In this document: positions 7,527 through 16,349 of the stretch, piece after piece | Layout of the letters: each line of letters opens with the position of its first letter | How positions within the stretch are numbered: position 1 is the stretch's first letter | Assembly (NCBI RefSeq): GCF_001590605.1 | Contig: NZ_CP014504.1 | Location: forward strand, 3,658,001 to 3,722,000 | Length of the DNA: 64,000 nt | From: Pedobacter cryoconitis | GTDB lineage: Bacteria; Bacteroidota; Bacteroidia; Sphingobacteriales; Sphingobacteriaceae | Direction of reading: 5' to 3' | Program-made: the position numbers and the translations under genes | The notes under the pieces: model-generated | Told to the model about the DNA's origin: nothing | Databases searched by the model: none | What the model saw: the letters and a program-made list of their open reading frames with translations, nothing else

Positions 7527-9833
7527 TTGGATTATTTAGCAGGATTAAACCCTCAGCAACGTGCAGCAGTAGAGAATACTAAAGGACCGGCAATGATTGT
7601 CGCTGGTGCGGGATCAGGTAAAACAAGGGTAATAACATATAGAGTAGCACATCTTATTGAAAAAGGTGTGGATGCTTTTAATATTTTAGTATTGACCTTT
7701 ACGAACAAAGCTTCAAAAGATATGCGTGAACGTATCTCAAAAGTTGTGGGTACAGAGGCAAAAAACTTATGGATGGGAACATTCCACTCTGTTTTTGCCA
7801 AAATATTACGTGTTGAAGCAGAAAAGATAGGTTATCCCTCTAACTTTACTATTTATGATACCGACGATAGTAAAAGTCTGATCAGATCTATTTTGCGGGA
7901 AATGCAATTAGATGATAAGTTATACAATGCAAATTTCGTCTATAACCGGATATCTTCTGCAAAAAACAACCTGGTCAGTCATGTAGAATACATGAAAAAT
8001 GCTGAAATTCAGGCAGAGGATATTAGCAATAAACGTCCTTTAATCGGTTCTATCTATGAAACTTATACCAAACGCTGCTTTAAAGCAGGCGCAATGGATT
8101 TTGATGATTTACTTTTCAAAACCAATGTCTTGTTGAAAGATCACCCGGATGTACTGAATAAATACCAGCAGAAATTTAAATACCTGATGGTGGATGAGTA
8201 CCAGGATACTAACTTTTCACAATATACAATTGTAAAAAAACTGGCAGCAGCTTATCAGAATATCTGTGTGGTAGGTGATGATGCGCAAAGTATTTACGGT
8301 TTCCGTGGGGCAAACATCCAGAATATCCTGAATTTTGAGAAGGATTATCCTGACTTAAAAGTCTATAAATTAGAACAGAACTACCGCTCTACCCAAAATA
8401 TCGTTGACGTTGCCAATAGCATCATTGCAAACAACAAAAATCAGCTGGAGAAAAACGTATTTTCTGAAAATGAAGCTGGTGACAGAATTAAAGTATCAAG
8501 AGCGTTTACTGACAATGAGGAAGGTAAAATAGTTGCAGAAGCTATTGTTCAGGACAGAACTTCAAAAGGATTAAATTATAGTGATTTTGCTATTCTTTAC
8601 CGAACCAATGCCCAGTCAAGAGCAATGGAGGAAGGTTTAAGAAAACTCAATATACCTTATAAGATCTTTGGAGGGTTATCTTTCTATCAGCGTAAAGAGA
8701 TTAAAGATTTAATTGCTTACTTCCGTCTTACTTTCAATCCAAGTGATGAAGAAGCAATCAAAAGGGTTATCAATTATCCAAAAAGAGGATTAGGTGATAC
8801 TACGGTTGATAAAATTATAGTCGCTGCTGACCAGCATAACATCACGATGTGGCAGGTAGTCTGTGAACCGCAAACCTATATTGCAGGCCGGATTGCTAAC
8901 CAGTTGAATGATTTCTCTGTATTGATCCAGAGTTTCCAGGCAGAAGCCAAAAAGCTGGATGCCTATGAAACTGCTTTATATATCGCACAGCATTCTGGTA
9001 TCCTGAAAGAACTGCATACCGATGACAGTGTAGAAGGCCGCAGCAGGTATGAAAACATACAGGAATTATTGAATGGTATTAAAGAATTTGCCGAGCGTGA
9101 AGATATTGAAGACAGAAGCCTTGCTATTTTCATGCAGGATATTGCACTGTTAACGAACGATGACCGTCAGGACGATAAAGAGAAAGATACCGTTTCAATG
9201 ATGACGATCCACTCTGCAAAAGGACTGGAATTCAAGAATGTTTTTGTAGTAGGATTGGAAGAGAACCTGTTTCCTTCGCAAATGTCATTGAATTCAAGAA
9301 CTGATCTGGAAGAAGAGCGCCGTTTATTTTATGTCGCCATTACCCGTGCAGAAAAAAAGCTGACCCTAACTTATGCAACTTCCCGGTACCGATGGGGAAC
9401 ACTGACCAATTGTGAACCGAGTCGTTTTATCAGTGAAATCAGTGCAAAATTTCTCGAACTGGAAGTGGTTAAAGCCCCTAAAACAAGTCTGTCATCTGAT
9501 AGCTTTGACGGGGAACGCAGGTCATGGACACAGCAGAGAGATTCCTTCAGCAAGCCCAAACCAGCATCCTCAGGTTCAGCTACCCAGACTGCTCCTATAA
9601 GACCAAAAACCAGTACGATGCTGCCTACTGCGCACATCCCTACCCCAGGTTTTGCACCTGATGCAGCAAGTGCATTTCAGAATGGTATGGAAGTTGAGCA
9701 TGAGAAGTTTGGATTTGGTAAAATTATCAATCTGGAAGGTACTTTACCAGACGTAAAAGCAACCGTATTTTTCCAGGGATTAGGAAACAAGCAATTGTTA
9801 TTAAAATTTGCTAAATTGCGGATTGTAAAATAA
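7527..9833 (+). CDS. ATP-dependent 3'-5' DNA helicase of the PcrA/UvrD family
   Basis: This 768-residue superfamily 1A helicase has all key motifs: Q-motif LNPQQRAAVEN, Walker A AGAGSGKT (27-33), TFTNKAS, Walker B VDEYQDTN, GDDAQSIYGFRGA, QNYRS, TIHSAKGLEF and YVAITRAEKKLTLTY. The C-terminal tail ends in the small PcrA-type domain (VEHEKFGFGKIINLEG), which in relatives contacts RNA polymerase. It should unwind DNA in nucleotide-excision and mismatch repair and remove recombinase filaments. The start is TTG at 7527: the next in-frame codon upstream that matters is a stop at 7479 with no ATG between, and the N-terminus MDYLAGLNPQQRAAV is the standard PcrA start. Confidence 0.94.
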   Translation: MDYLAGLNPQQRAAVENTKGPAMIVAGAGSGKTRVITYRVAHLIEKGVDAFNILVLTFTNKASKDMRERISKVVGTEAKNLWMGTFHSVFAKILRVEAEKIGYPSNFTIYDTDDSKSLIRSILREMQLDDKLYNANFVYNRISSAKNNLVSHVEYMKNAEIQAEDISNKRPLIGSIYETYTKRCFKAGAMDFDDLLFKTNVLLKDHPDVLNKYQQKFKYLMVDEYQDTNFSQYTIVKKLAAAYQNICVVGDDAQSIYGFRGANIQNILNFEKDYPDLKVYKLEQNYRSTQNIVDVANSIIANNKNQLEKNVFSENEAGDRIKVSRAFTDNEEGKIVAEAIVQDRTSKGLNYSDFAILYRTNAQSRAMEEGLRKLNIPYKIFGGLSFYQRKEIKDLIAYFRLTFNPSDEEAIKRVINYPKRGLGDTTVDKIIVAADQHNITMWQVVCEPQTYIAGRIANQLNDFSVLIQSFQAEAKKLDAYETALYIAQHSGILKELHTDDSVEGRSRYENIQELLNGIKEFAEREDIEDRSLAIFMQDIALLTNDDRQDDKEKDTVSMMTIHSAKGLEFKNVFVVGLEENLFPSQMSLNSRTDLEEERRLFYVAITRAEKKLTLTYATSRYRWGTLTNCEPSRFISEISAKFLELEVVKAPKTSLSSDSFDGERRSWTQQRDSFSKPKPASSGSATQTAPIRPKTSTMLPTAHIPTPGFAPDAASAFQNGMEVEHEKFGFGKIINLEGTLPDVKATVFFQGLGNKQLLLKFAKLRIVK

Positions 9834-9919
9834 ACTTTATCTTTAAAGAGCTTATTACAATAAACAGGGCCAGAGCTCTGATAATCCTCCTTCAGCGAAT
9901 ACCACAAGAAATAAATAGA

Positions 9920-10612
9920 ATGAATTTCGATTACAATACCACAAGAAACGAGTTAATTCTTGCAGAATACGGACGTAATGTACAAAACATGGTGAAGTAC
10001 ATTTGTGAATTGCCGGATCTGGAAGAGCGCAATAAATATGCTCAGGCAGTGATAGATCTGATGGGTTTCTTAAACCCTCATCTAAGGGATGTTGCCGATT
10101 TCAAGCATAAATTATGGGATCATTTACACATTATCTCCGGTTATAAAATAGACGTAGATAGTCCCTATCCAAAACCAACTCCAGAAATGGCATTGGTTAA
10201 ACCTGCACATATCGGTTACCCGCAACAAAGGATCAAATACAAGCATTACGGTAAAACTGTTGAGGTGATGATCGAAAGAGCTATCGCAGTAGAAGAACCT
10301 GAACGCAGAGCAGCCCTGGTACAAGGCATCGCTAACTTTATGAAAATGGCTTATGTAACCTGGAATAAAGACAGTGTTGCTGATGAGACTATTCTAAAGA
10401 ACCTGAGCGAATTGTCAGGTGGTCTGTTGCAACTGGAAGAAAACATTAACCTGAACAAGGTTGAATTCAGGCCTCCGGTAAACAGAACCTCTACAAATAC
10501 CAACCGCGGACGCAACAATAACAACAACAATAATAAGGGAAGGCAAAACAACAATAACAACAACAATAACCGCCCGCGCAGTAGCAATCCCAATCCAAAA
10601 CAAAGACATTAA
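9920..10612 (+). CDS. DUF4290 family protein with Asn-rich tail
   Basis: The N-terminal about 190 residues match the Bacteroidota-specific DUF4290 family (early motif RNELILAEYGRNVQNMVKYI), mostly alpha-helical and cytosolic. The last 35-40 residues are low complexity: runs of Asn broken by Arg/Gly (NRGRNN, KGRQNN), ending NPKQRH. This basic, RGG-like tail could bind nucleic acid, but that is a guess. In Bacteroidota this family is commonly found just before murA, as here (34 bp gap), so co-transcription with murA is likely. The molecular function is unknown. Confidence 0.85.
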   Translation: MNFDYNTTRNELILAEYGRNVQNMVKYICELPDLEERNKYAQAVIDLMGFLNPHLRDVADFKHKLWDHLHIISGYKIDVDSPYPKPTPEMALVKPAHIGYPQQRIKYKHYGKTVEVMIERAIAVEEPERRAALVQGIANFMKMAYVTWNKDSVADETILKNLSELSGGLLQLEENINLNKVEFRPPVNRTSTNTNRGRNNNNNNNKGRQNNNNNNNNRPRSSNPNPKQRH

Positions 10613-10646
10613 ACGAGCAGATTTAAATAATATACGTTAATAGCAC

Positions 10647-11972
10647 ATGAACGCATTTGAAATTATAGGTGGGAAGAAGTTAAAAGGCGAAATCCATCCG
10701 CAGGGGGCTAAAAATGAAGCGCTGCAGATTATATCTGCCGTTTTACTAACAGAAGAGAAAATCACTGTAAGTAATATCCCTGACATCAAAGATGTAAATA
10801 AACTGATTGAACTTCTGGGTGACCTGGGCGTTGAAGTAAACCGTTTATCAAAAGACACTTACACATTTGAAGCCAAAAACATCAATCTTGAATTCTTTAA
10901 ATCAGCTACTTTTAAAGCTAAAGGTGGAAGTTTAAGAGGTTCAATCATGATTGTAGGTCCACTTCTTGCACGTTTCGGACAAGCCGCCATCCCTAAACCG
11001 GGTGGTGATAAAATTGGACGAAGAAGATTGGACACTCATTTTCTTGGCTTTGAGAAACTAGGAGCTAAATTTGTATATGACGCTAAAGAATCTTTCTTTA
11101 ATGTAGATGCAACTAACCTTAAAGGTGCTTATATCCTGTTGGATGAAGCTTCTGTTACTGGTACAGCAAATATTGTCATGGCTGCAGTCCTGGCAAAAGG
11201 GATTACAACGATTTATAACGCTGCCTGTGAGCCTTATTTACAGCAGTTATGTAAAATGCTTAACCGCATGGGTGCCAAAATAACCGGAATTGGTTCTAAT
11301 CTGCTGACTATCGAAGGGGTGACCAAATTAGGTGGTACTGAACACAGAATGTTACCTGATATGATTGAAATTGGTTCTTTCATCGGCCTTGCCGCCATGA
11401 CAGAATCAGAAATCACGATCAAAAACGTATGCTATGATGAATTGGGGGTTATACCTGATGTATTCAGAAAGTTAGGGATCAACTTTGAACGCAGAGGTGA
11501 TGATATTTACATCCCTTCTCAAAAACACTATATCATTGATACTTTCATTGATGGATCTATCCTGACTATTGCAGATTCACCATGGCCAGGCTTCACTCCT
11601 GACCTGTTGAGTATTGTATTAGTAATTGCAACTCAGGCAAAAGGTTCGATCCTGATTCACCAGAAAATGTTCGAAAGCCGTTTATTCTTCGTGGATAAAC
11701 TGATTGAAATGGGTGCACAGATTATTTTATGTGATCCACACAGAGCTACTGTAAACGGAATCAACAAACAATATAAACTAAGAGGTATCAGCATGACTTC
11801 TCCTGACATCAGAGCTGGAGTTTCATTGCTAATTGCAGCATTATCTGCTGAAGGTACTTCAACGATCTATAATATCGAACAAATTGAACGTGGTTACCAG
11901 GATATTGACACACGTTTACGTGCATTAGGTGCGCAGATTAAACGTGTTGATGCAAATTCTCCATCACACTAA
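10647..11972 (+). CDS. murA: UDP-N-acetylglucosamine 1-carboxyvinyltransferase with Asp in place of the catalytic Cys
   Basis: MurA catalyses the first committed step of peptidoglycan synthesis, moving enolpyruvate from PEP to UDP-GlcNAc. The 441-residue protein has normal length and family motifs: GAKNEALQII near the N-terminus (Lys/Asn of the active site), GGSLRGSIMIVGPLLARFG, TGTANIVMAAVLA, and SPDIRAGVSLLIAALSAEG with the catalytic Asp/Arg. The mobile loop reads PKPGGDKIGRRRLDTHF: Asp121 (codon 11007-11009) occupies the position of E. coli Cys115. Cys is the residue alkylated by fosfomycin, so this enzyme should be intrinsically resistant while staying active, as known for Cys-to-Asp MurA enzymes. 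A strong terminator follows. Confidence 0.95.
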   Translation: MNAFEIIGGKKLKGEIHPQGAKNEALQIISAVLLTEEKITVSNIPDIKDVNKLIELLGDLGVEVNRLSKDTYTFEAKNINLEFFKSATFKAKGGSLRGSIMIVGPLLARFGQAAIPKPGGDKIGRRRLDTHFLGFEKLGAKFVYDAKESFFNVDATNLKGAYILLDEASVTGTANIVMAAVLAKGITTIYNAACEPYLQQLCKMLNRMGAKITGIGSNLLTIEGVTKLGGTEHRMLPDMIEIGSFIGLAAMTESEITIKNVCYDELGVIPDVFRKLGINFERRGDDIYIPSQKHYIIDTFIDGSILTIADSPWPGFTPDLLSIVLVIATQAKGSILIHQKMFESRLFFVDKLIEMGAQIILCDPHRATVNGINKQYKLRGISMTSPDIRAGVSLLIAALSAEGTSTIYNIEQIERGYQDIDTRLRALGAQIKRVDANSPSH

Positions 11973-11990
11973 TTTAATTCAAAAATCAGC

Positions 11991-12028
11991 AAAAAATCTC
12001 TGTCTGGACAATCAGGCAGGGATTTTTT
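11991..12028 (+). terminator. Intrinsic terminator after murA
   Basis: A 17-bp stem (11991-12006 region with 12013-12028, two G-U pairs) with a 6-nt loop starts about 20 nt after the murA stop and ends in a run of seven T. Confidence 0.85.
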
Positions 12029-12086
12029 TATTACCTTTTGTAACTTCATTAACACCTCGTTGTCTTAATATAAAAGATAAGACCAG

Positions 12087-13622
12087 ATGCGTTTCAATTC
12101 TACACCTCAGACTACTACACTCCTTATTTTCCTGTTTGCCCTGATCAGTCTTGTACTTCATTTAATTGGCTTAAATAACTACGGTATTGGCCGGGATGAA
12201 TTTTTACATATCGCTCTTGGTAATCATCCCGCGCCTGGCTATATGGAAGTCCCTCCCTTTATAGCGTGGATAGCGAAATTTTCCATCACTTTTTTTGGTG
12301 ACAGTGCTTTTGCGATCAGAATAATCCCCGCTACTTTTGCTGCATTAACTATTCTGACTGCAGGTTTCATCGTTAAAGAAATTGGTGGCAGAAACTTTGC
12401 CATCACCATCAACGGTGTGGCATTATGTTTATCACCTGCATTTCTGGCTTCAGGGTATCTTTTACAACCTGTAGTATTTGATCAGTTCTGGTGGGTGCTC
12501 ACCTACTTTTTGCTGATCAAATATACCTATACCCGGCAAAGCAAATACTTACTCTTCCTTGGCCCTGTTATCGGCCTTGGTTTATTAACAAAATATGCAA
12601 TCCTGTTTGTGATTATTGCAATGATTGCGGGCCTTTTACTTACTACACAACGAAAATTACTAGTTAAAAAGCAGCTTTATATGGCTGTATTAATTGCATT
12701 CCTGATTTTCTTGCCGAATATCATCTGGCAATACCTGCACCACTGGCCGGTACTTACCCACATGAAAGAGCTTACCTCAACTCAATTGGTTCACAATACA
12801 GCCGGAGGATTTATTAAAGCGCAGCTGATCTCTAACGGAACTGCACTATTGCTATGGATACCGGGTTTACTTCTACTATTCTTCCATCAAAGTTTAAAAC
12901 AACTCAGATGGGTAGGATTCAGTTTCCTGCTACTTTTAGCCTTATTGATCTATTTCAAAGGGAAACCTTATTATGCTTTCGGCGTATATCCTGTACTATT
13001 TGCCTTGAGTGCTTATGGTATTGAACTTGTAACCCAGCGCACAAATAATTCACTAAAATATGTGATTGCTTTTCTGCTGCTCTTACCGAATGCGGTTTTC
13101 ATGCCTATGTTTATTCCGATCTTACCCATTGACCGGGCTGTAGTCTATTTCAAATCTCTGCATATGGATGATTTCCTTTATTGGGAAGATGGAAAAAAGC
13201 ATCAGACTACACAAGATTACGGAGATATGTTCGGTTGGGAAGAAATGACCGCAATCACAGCTAAAGCTTATGCTATGATCCCTGAAAATCAACGCAAAGG
13301 GACTACAATTTTTGTCGAAAACTACGGAGAAGCCGGTGCAATTGATCATCTGGGCAAAAAATATAAACTTCCTCCTGTGGTATCCTTAAGCAGTAGTTTT
13401 ACCCTATGGGCACCCGAACGCATTCCCTATCAATATATTATTTATGTGGATGATAAAGGACAGGTAGAAAAAACTAAACCAGCCTACGCCAAAGCTGAAC
13501 TAATTGGGGCAGTCGCTAATAAATTATCCAGAGAATACGACACAAAAATATGGCTGCTTACCGGACCAAAAGCCGATATCAATCCGGGTTATCAGTCCGC
13601 ACTGAAAGATAAAAGGCAATAA
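12087..13622 (+). CDS. Membrane glycosyltransferase, GT39/ArnT-like
   Basis: The 511-residue protein has an N-terminal membrane half with about 10 hydrophobic segments and a soluble C-terminal domain (about 340-511). The first external loop has GIGRDEFLHIALG with the Asp37-Glu38 pair typical of the dolichyl-phosphate-mannose / ArnT superfamily, followed by GYMEVPPFIAWIAKF. Such enzymes transfer a sugar from a polyprenyl-phosphate donor on the outer face of the inner membrane. Donor and acceptor are not predictable. It stands alone between a murA terminator and a convergent gene. Confidence 0.82.
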   Translation: MRFNSTPQTTTLLIFLFALISLVLHLIGLNNYGIGRDEFLHIALGNHPAPGYMEVPPFIAWIAKFSITFFGDSAFAIRIIPATFAALTILTAGFIVKEIGGRNFAITINGVALCLSPAFLASGYLLQPVVFDQFWWVLTYFLLIKYTYTRQSKYLLFLGPVIGLGLLTKYAILFVIIAMIAGLLLTTQRKLLVKKQLYMAVLIAFLIFLPNIIWQYLHHWPVLTHMKELTSTQLVHNTAGGFIKAQLISNGTALLLWIPGLLLLFFHQSLKQLRWVGFSFLLLLALLIYFKGKPYYAFGVYPVLFALSAYGIELVTQRTNNSLKYVIAFLLLLPNAVFMPMFIPILPIDRAVVYFKSLHMDDFLYWEDGKKHQTTQDYGDMFGWEEMTAITAKAYAMIPENQRKGTTIFVENYGEAGAIDHLGKKYKLPPVVSLSSSFTLWAPERIPYQYIIYVDDKGQVEKTKPAYAKAELIGAVANKLSREYDTKIWLLTGPKADINPGYQSALKDKRQ

Positions 13623-13634
13623 TACTATACAAAA

Positions 13635-13662
13635 ATAGCTTGCCGGATATCCGGCAAGCTAT
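13635..13662. terminator. Terminator between convergent glycosyltransferase and cystathionine beta-synthase genes
   Basis: A perfect 28-bp palindrome gives a 12-bp GC-containing stem with a 4-nt loop. An A5 run on the left becomes a U-run for the minus-strand gene. Confidence 0.8.
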
Positions 13663-13686
13663 GCTATAAAACTTTAATACTATATC

Positions 13687-15048
13687 TTATGCAGAGATTG
13701 CATTGATAATATCATACTGCGTAATAATTTCAAAATTACCGTTCTCATCTTCAACCAGTACCGCACTGTTCTCTTTATTGATTAACGAAGAGATTTTATC
13801 GATAGAAGTATTCATATCTACAAAAGGAAAAGTAGCAGACATAATTTCTTTTACCGGAGCAGATTTCAATGAAGGGTTTTCTAACAACGCTCTCAGGATA
13901 TCTCCTTCAGCTAATTTACCAACAACCATTCCCTGCTGTGTAACCGGGATCTGAGAAATATTCAGCATGTTCATCGTATTGATAGCCTCCACGATTGTTT
14001 TTTCACAATCAATAGTTACAATCTCAGACTGCTCTTTCTTAGCCAGAATAGATTTAGCAGTTAACTTTTCATCGGTAAGGAAACCGCGTTCTCTTAACCA
14101 GTCTTCATTATACATTTTACCCATATAACGGCTCCCATGATCATGAAAAATCACGACAACCACGTCTTCAGGTTTCAGCTTATCTTTTAACTGTAATAAT
14201 CCGGCAATTGCAGAACCAGCAGAGTTACCCACAAATATCCCTTCTTTACGCGCAATATCACGGGTCATTAACGCTGCATCTTTATCCGTTACTTTTTCAA
14301 AAAGATCAATGATATCAAAGTTCACATTCTTAGGGAGAAAATCTTCTCCGATCCCTTCAGTGATATAAGGATAGATCTCATTTTTATCTAAAATACCAGT
14401 CTCTTTGTATTTTTTAAAAACTGACCCATAAGTATCAATTCCCCATACTTTAATATCAGGATTTTGTTCTTTCAAGTATTTTCCTGTACCGGATATCGTT
14501 CCGCCAGTACCCACACCTACTACAAGGTGTGTGATCTTACCTTCAGTCTGTGCCCAGATCTCTGGTCCGGTCTGCTCATAATGCGCTTCGGTATTAGCCA
14601 GGTTATCGTATTGATTCGGCTTCCATGAATTTGGTACTTCACGCTCTAAACGCGAAGAAACTGAGTAATAAGAACGTGGGTCTTCTGGCTCTACGTTAGT
14701 AGGACATACAATTACTTCAGCACCAAAAGCACGTAAAGCATCCACTTTTTCCTTAGATTGTTTATCTGTAGTGGTGAAAATACACTTGTATCCTTTAATA
14801 ATGGCAGCCATAGCAAGGCCCATCCCGGTATTTCCAGAAGTTCCTTCAATGATTGTTCCACCAGGTTTAAGCTTACCGCTTTTTTCTGCGTCTTCTATCA
14901 TTTTTAAAGCCATACGGTCTTTAATAGAGTTACCTGGATTGGTGGTTTCCACCTTAGCCAGTACAGTCGCCTGAATTTCTTTCGTCACGTTATTCAATCG
15001 CACCAATGGTGTATTGCCAATAGTTTCTAATATATTATTATACCACAT
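13687..15048 (-). CDS. Cystathionine beta-synthase (PLP enzyme with C-terminal CBS pair)
   Basis: Residues 1-320 are a fold-type II PLP domain: NTPLVRLN, TNPGNSIKDRMA (PLP lysine K43), EGTSGNTGMGLA (cofactor-binding loop), VGTGGTISGTGKYLKE, and VGNSAGSA. Residues about 335-453 are two CBS motifs, as in eukaryote-like cystathionine beta-synthases. It should condense serine (or O-acetylserine) with homocysteine to cystathionine, or make cysteine, in the cytosol. The Bateman pair distinguishes it from plain CysK and may sense adenosyl ligands. Together with MetZ at 28.3-29.4 kb it covers both directions of sulfur flow. A perfect 24-bp hairpin lies just upstream. A cysteine-synthase activity cannot be excluded. 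Confidence 0.88.
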   Translation of the reverse strand: MWYNNILETIGNTPLVRLNNVTKEIQATVLAKVETTNPGNSIKDRMALKMIEDAEKSGKLKPGGTIIEGTSGNTGMGLAMAAIIKGYKCIFTTTDKQSKEKVDALRAFGAEVIVCPTNVEPEDPRSYYSVSSRLEREVPNSWKPNQYDNLANTEAHYEQTGPEIWAQTEGKITHLVVGVGTGGTISGTGKYLKEQNPDIKVWGIDTYGSVFKKYKETGILDKNEIYPYITEGIGEDFLPKNVNFDIIDLFEKVTDKDAALMTRDIARKEGIFVGNSAGSAIAGLLQLKDKLKPEDVVVVIFHDHGSRYMGKMYNEDWLRERGFLTDEKLTAKSILAKKEQSEIVTIDCEKTIVEAINTMNMLNISQIPVTQQGMVVGKLAEGDILRALLENPSLKSAPVKEIMSATFPFVDMNTSIDKISSLINKENSAVLVEDENGNFEIITQYDIINAISA

Positions 15049-15052
15049 GTTA

Positions 15053-15060
15053 CAAAAGTA
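15053..15060 (-). promoter_or_regulatory. Candidate -7 promoter element (TACTTTTG) of the cystathionine beta-synthase gene
   Basis: On the minus strand TACTTTTG matches TAnnTTTG, 4 nt before the ATG. The -33 position would fall inside the near arm of the long hairpin at 15076-15134. Confidence 0.45.
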
Positions 15061-15075
15061 CGACTTGATTCCTAG

Positions 15076-15134
15076 AATTTTATTTCTATTAAATATTCAT
15101 AATCATATTTTGAATATTTAATAGAAATAAAATT
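15076..15134. repeat. 24-bp perfect inverted repeat upstream of cystathionine beta-synthase
   Basis: Arms 15076-15099 and 15111-15134 are exact reverse complements around an 11-nt loop. The arms are almost pure A/T (core ATTTAATAGAAATAAAAT). The near arm begins 16 bp from the candidate -7 element. It could terminate dprA transcription, act as an operator, or be a relic of a small mobile repeat. Confidence 0.75.
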
Positions 15135-15206
15135 ATATTCTGAATTGATACTAAGAAAACGTCCTTCACCTAGCTATTATATGGCAAAACAACCTATAAC
15201 CAGACG

Positions 15207-16298
15207 CTAAATTAGCTGATAAATCTTTCCGGGAAGAGAAATCAGGACACCTTTCATCTCTAAGTTCAGCAAATGCAATGCAAGCTTACCCTGCTGGATA
15301 TCAGCTTTTAGCCCAAGATCATCTATGCTGTGCGGTGCCGTTTTAAGGAGGTTAATCAGCACATGCTCTATACCCGAAAGTCCGGGAGGTAAATTCTCCT
15401 GTCTGACAAGGCTAACCGTTTCTGTAGCTTCCCAGCCCATATAATAAACCAGATCTCTAGCCTCGTTAATCATTCCTGCCCGGTTCGTCTTAATCAGAAA
15501 ATTGCAGCCCTGACTATATTCATCAGTGGTACGGCCAGGAAAAGCATAGACTTCCCGGTGGTAAGAATTTGCAATTCCGGCAGTAATTAATGCCCCGCCT
15601 TTAATTGCAGCCTCGATCACCACCACTACATCGGCCAGTCCTGCTACAATCCTGTTTCGCTTCGGAAAGTTCCCTTTTTCAGCAGGGGTATTGAAAGGAT
15701 ACTCAGACAGCAGACCACCCTGCTCAAGCATGGTTTTTGCAATTTGATGATGGGCAGCAGGATAAATACGATCCAGCCCATGCCCTAATACGCCCACAGT
15801 CGGAATGCCATACGCCAAACTTTGCTGATGTGCTGCCACATCGATTCCATAAGCCAGTCCGCTCACGACCAGCACATCATAATGTTGTAATAAAGCAACC
15901 AGCTGCTGACAGAGCATTTTCCCATAAGGCGTGGCATTTCTGGAGCCTACAATACTGACTATTCTCTGATGATTAAGGTTAGCCGTCCCTTTATAATATA
16001 AAAGTACCGGGGCATCAGTACATTCTTTCAGTCGCTGAGGGTAGTTTTCATCGGTGTAAAAAAGAACCTTAACCTGATTTTGCTGCAGTAAATCCAATTG
16101 CCCCGCAGCCAGTTGAAGTGCATTGGTCTGAAGAATAGCAGTGACTTTCGAAATGCTTAAACCTTCCACCTCCGCTAATTGAGCCTTGCTGGCAGCAAAG
16201 ATAGCTTCGGCAGTTCCGAAATGGGACAGCAAGTGTTTAGCGGTTACTGCCCCCACATTCTTAATGAGGGTCAGTGCGATTTGATAGATTAAACTCAT
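15207..16298 (-). CDS. dprA: DNA-processing protein DprA
   Basis: The 363-residue protein has the DprA order: an N-terminal helix-hairpin-helix region (1-65), the Rossmann-like core (about 80-290) with VSIVGSRNATPYG, VSGLAYGIDVAAHQ, GVLGHGLDRIYPAAH, EYPFNTPAEKGNFPKRNRIVAGL and EAAIKGGALITA, and a C-terminal winged helix (about 305-363). DprA binds incoming single-stranded DNA and loads RecA during natural transformation. No other competence gene is in the window. It follows rsmG at 51 bp on the same strand. Confidence 0.95.
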   Translation of the reverse strand: MSLIYQIALTLIKNVGAVTAKHLLSHFGTAEAIFAASKAQLAEVEGLSISKVTAILQTNALQLAAGQLDLLQQNQVKVLFYTDENYPQRLKECTDAPVLLYYKGTANLNHQRIVSIVGSRNATPYGKMLCQQLVALLQHYDVLVVSGLAYGIDVAAHQQSLAYGIPTVGVLGHGLDRIYPAAHHQIAKTMLEQGGLLSEYPFNTPAEKGNFPKRNRIVAGLADVVVVIEAAIKGGALITAGIANSYHREVYAFPGRTTDEYSQGCNFLIKTNRAGMINEARDLVYYMGWEATETVSLVRQENLPPGLSGIEHVLINLLKTAPHSIDDLGLKADIQQGKLALHLLNLEMKGVLISLPGKIYQLI

Positions 16299-16349
16299 GG
16301 GCTAAATTAATACTTAGCCCACTGATACTGGTAATTTATTATCCCTTAA

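Noticed and set aside
10351..10609. Leu-rich antisense frames opposite the DUF4290 tail
   Set aside because: They are the reverse complement of the Asn-rich codon run and have no independent support.
10485..10612. Asn codon run as a CRISPR-like or satellite repeat
   Set aside because: It is AAC/AAT coding low complexity in frame, with no spacer-repeat structure.
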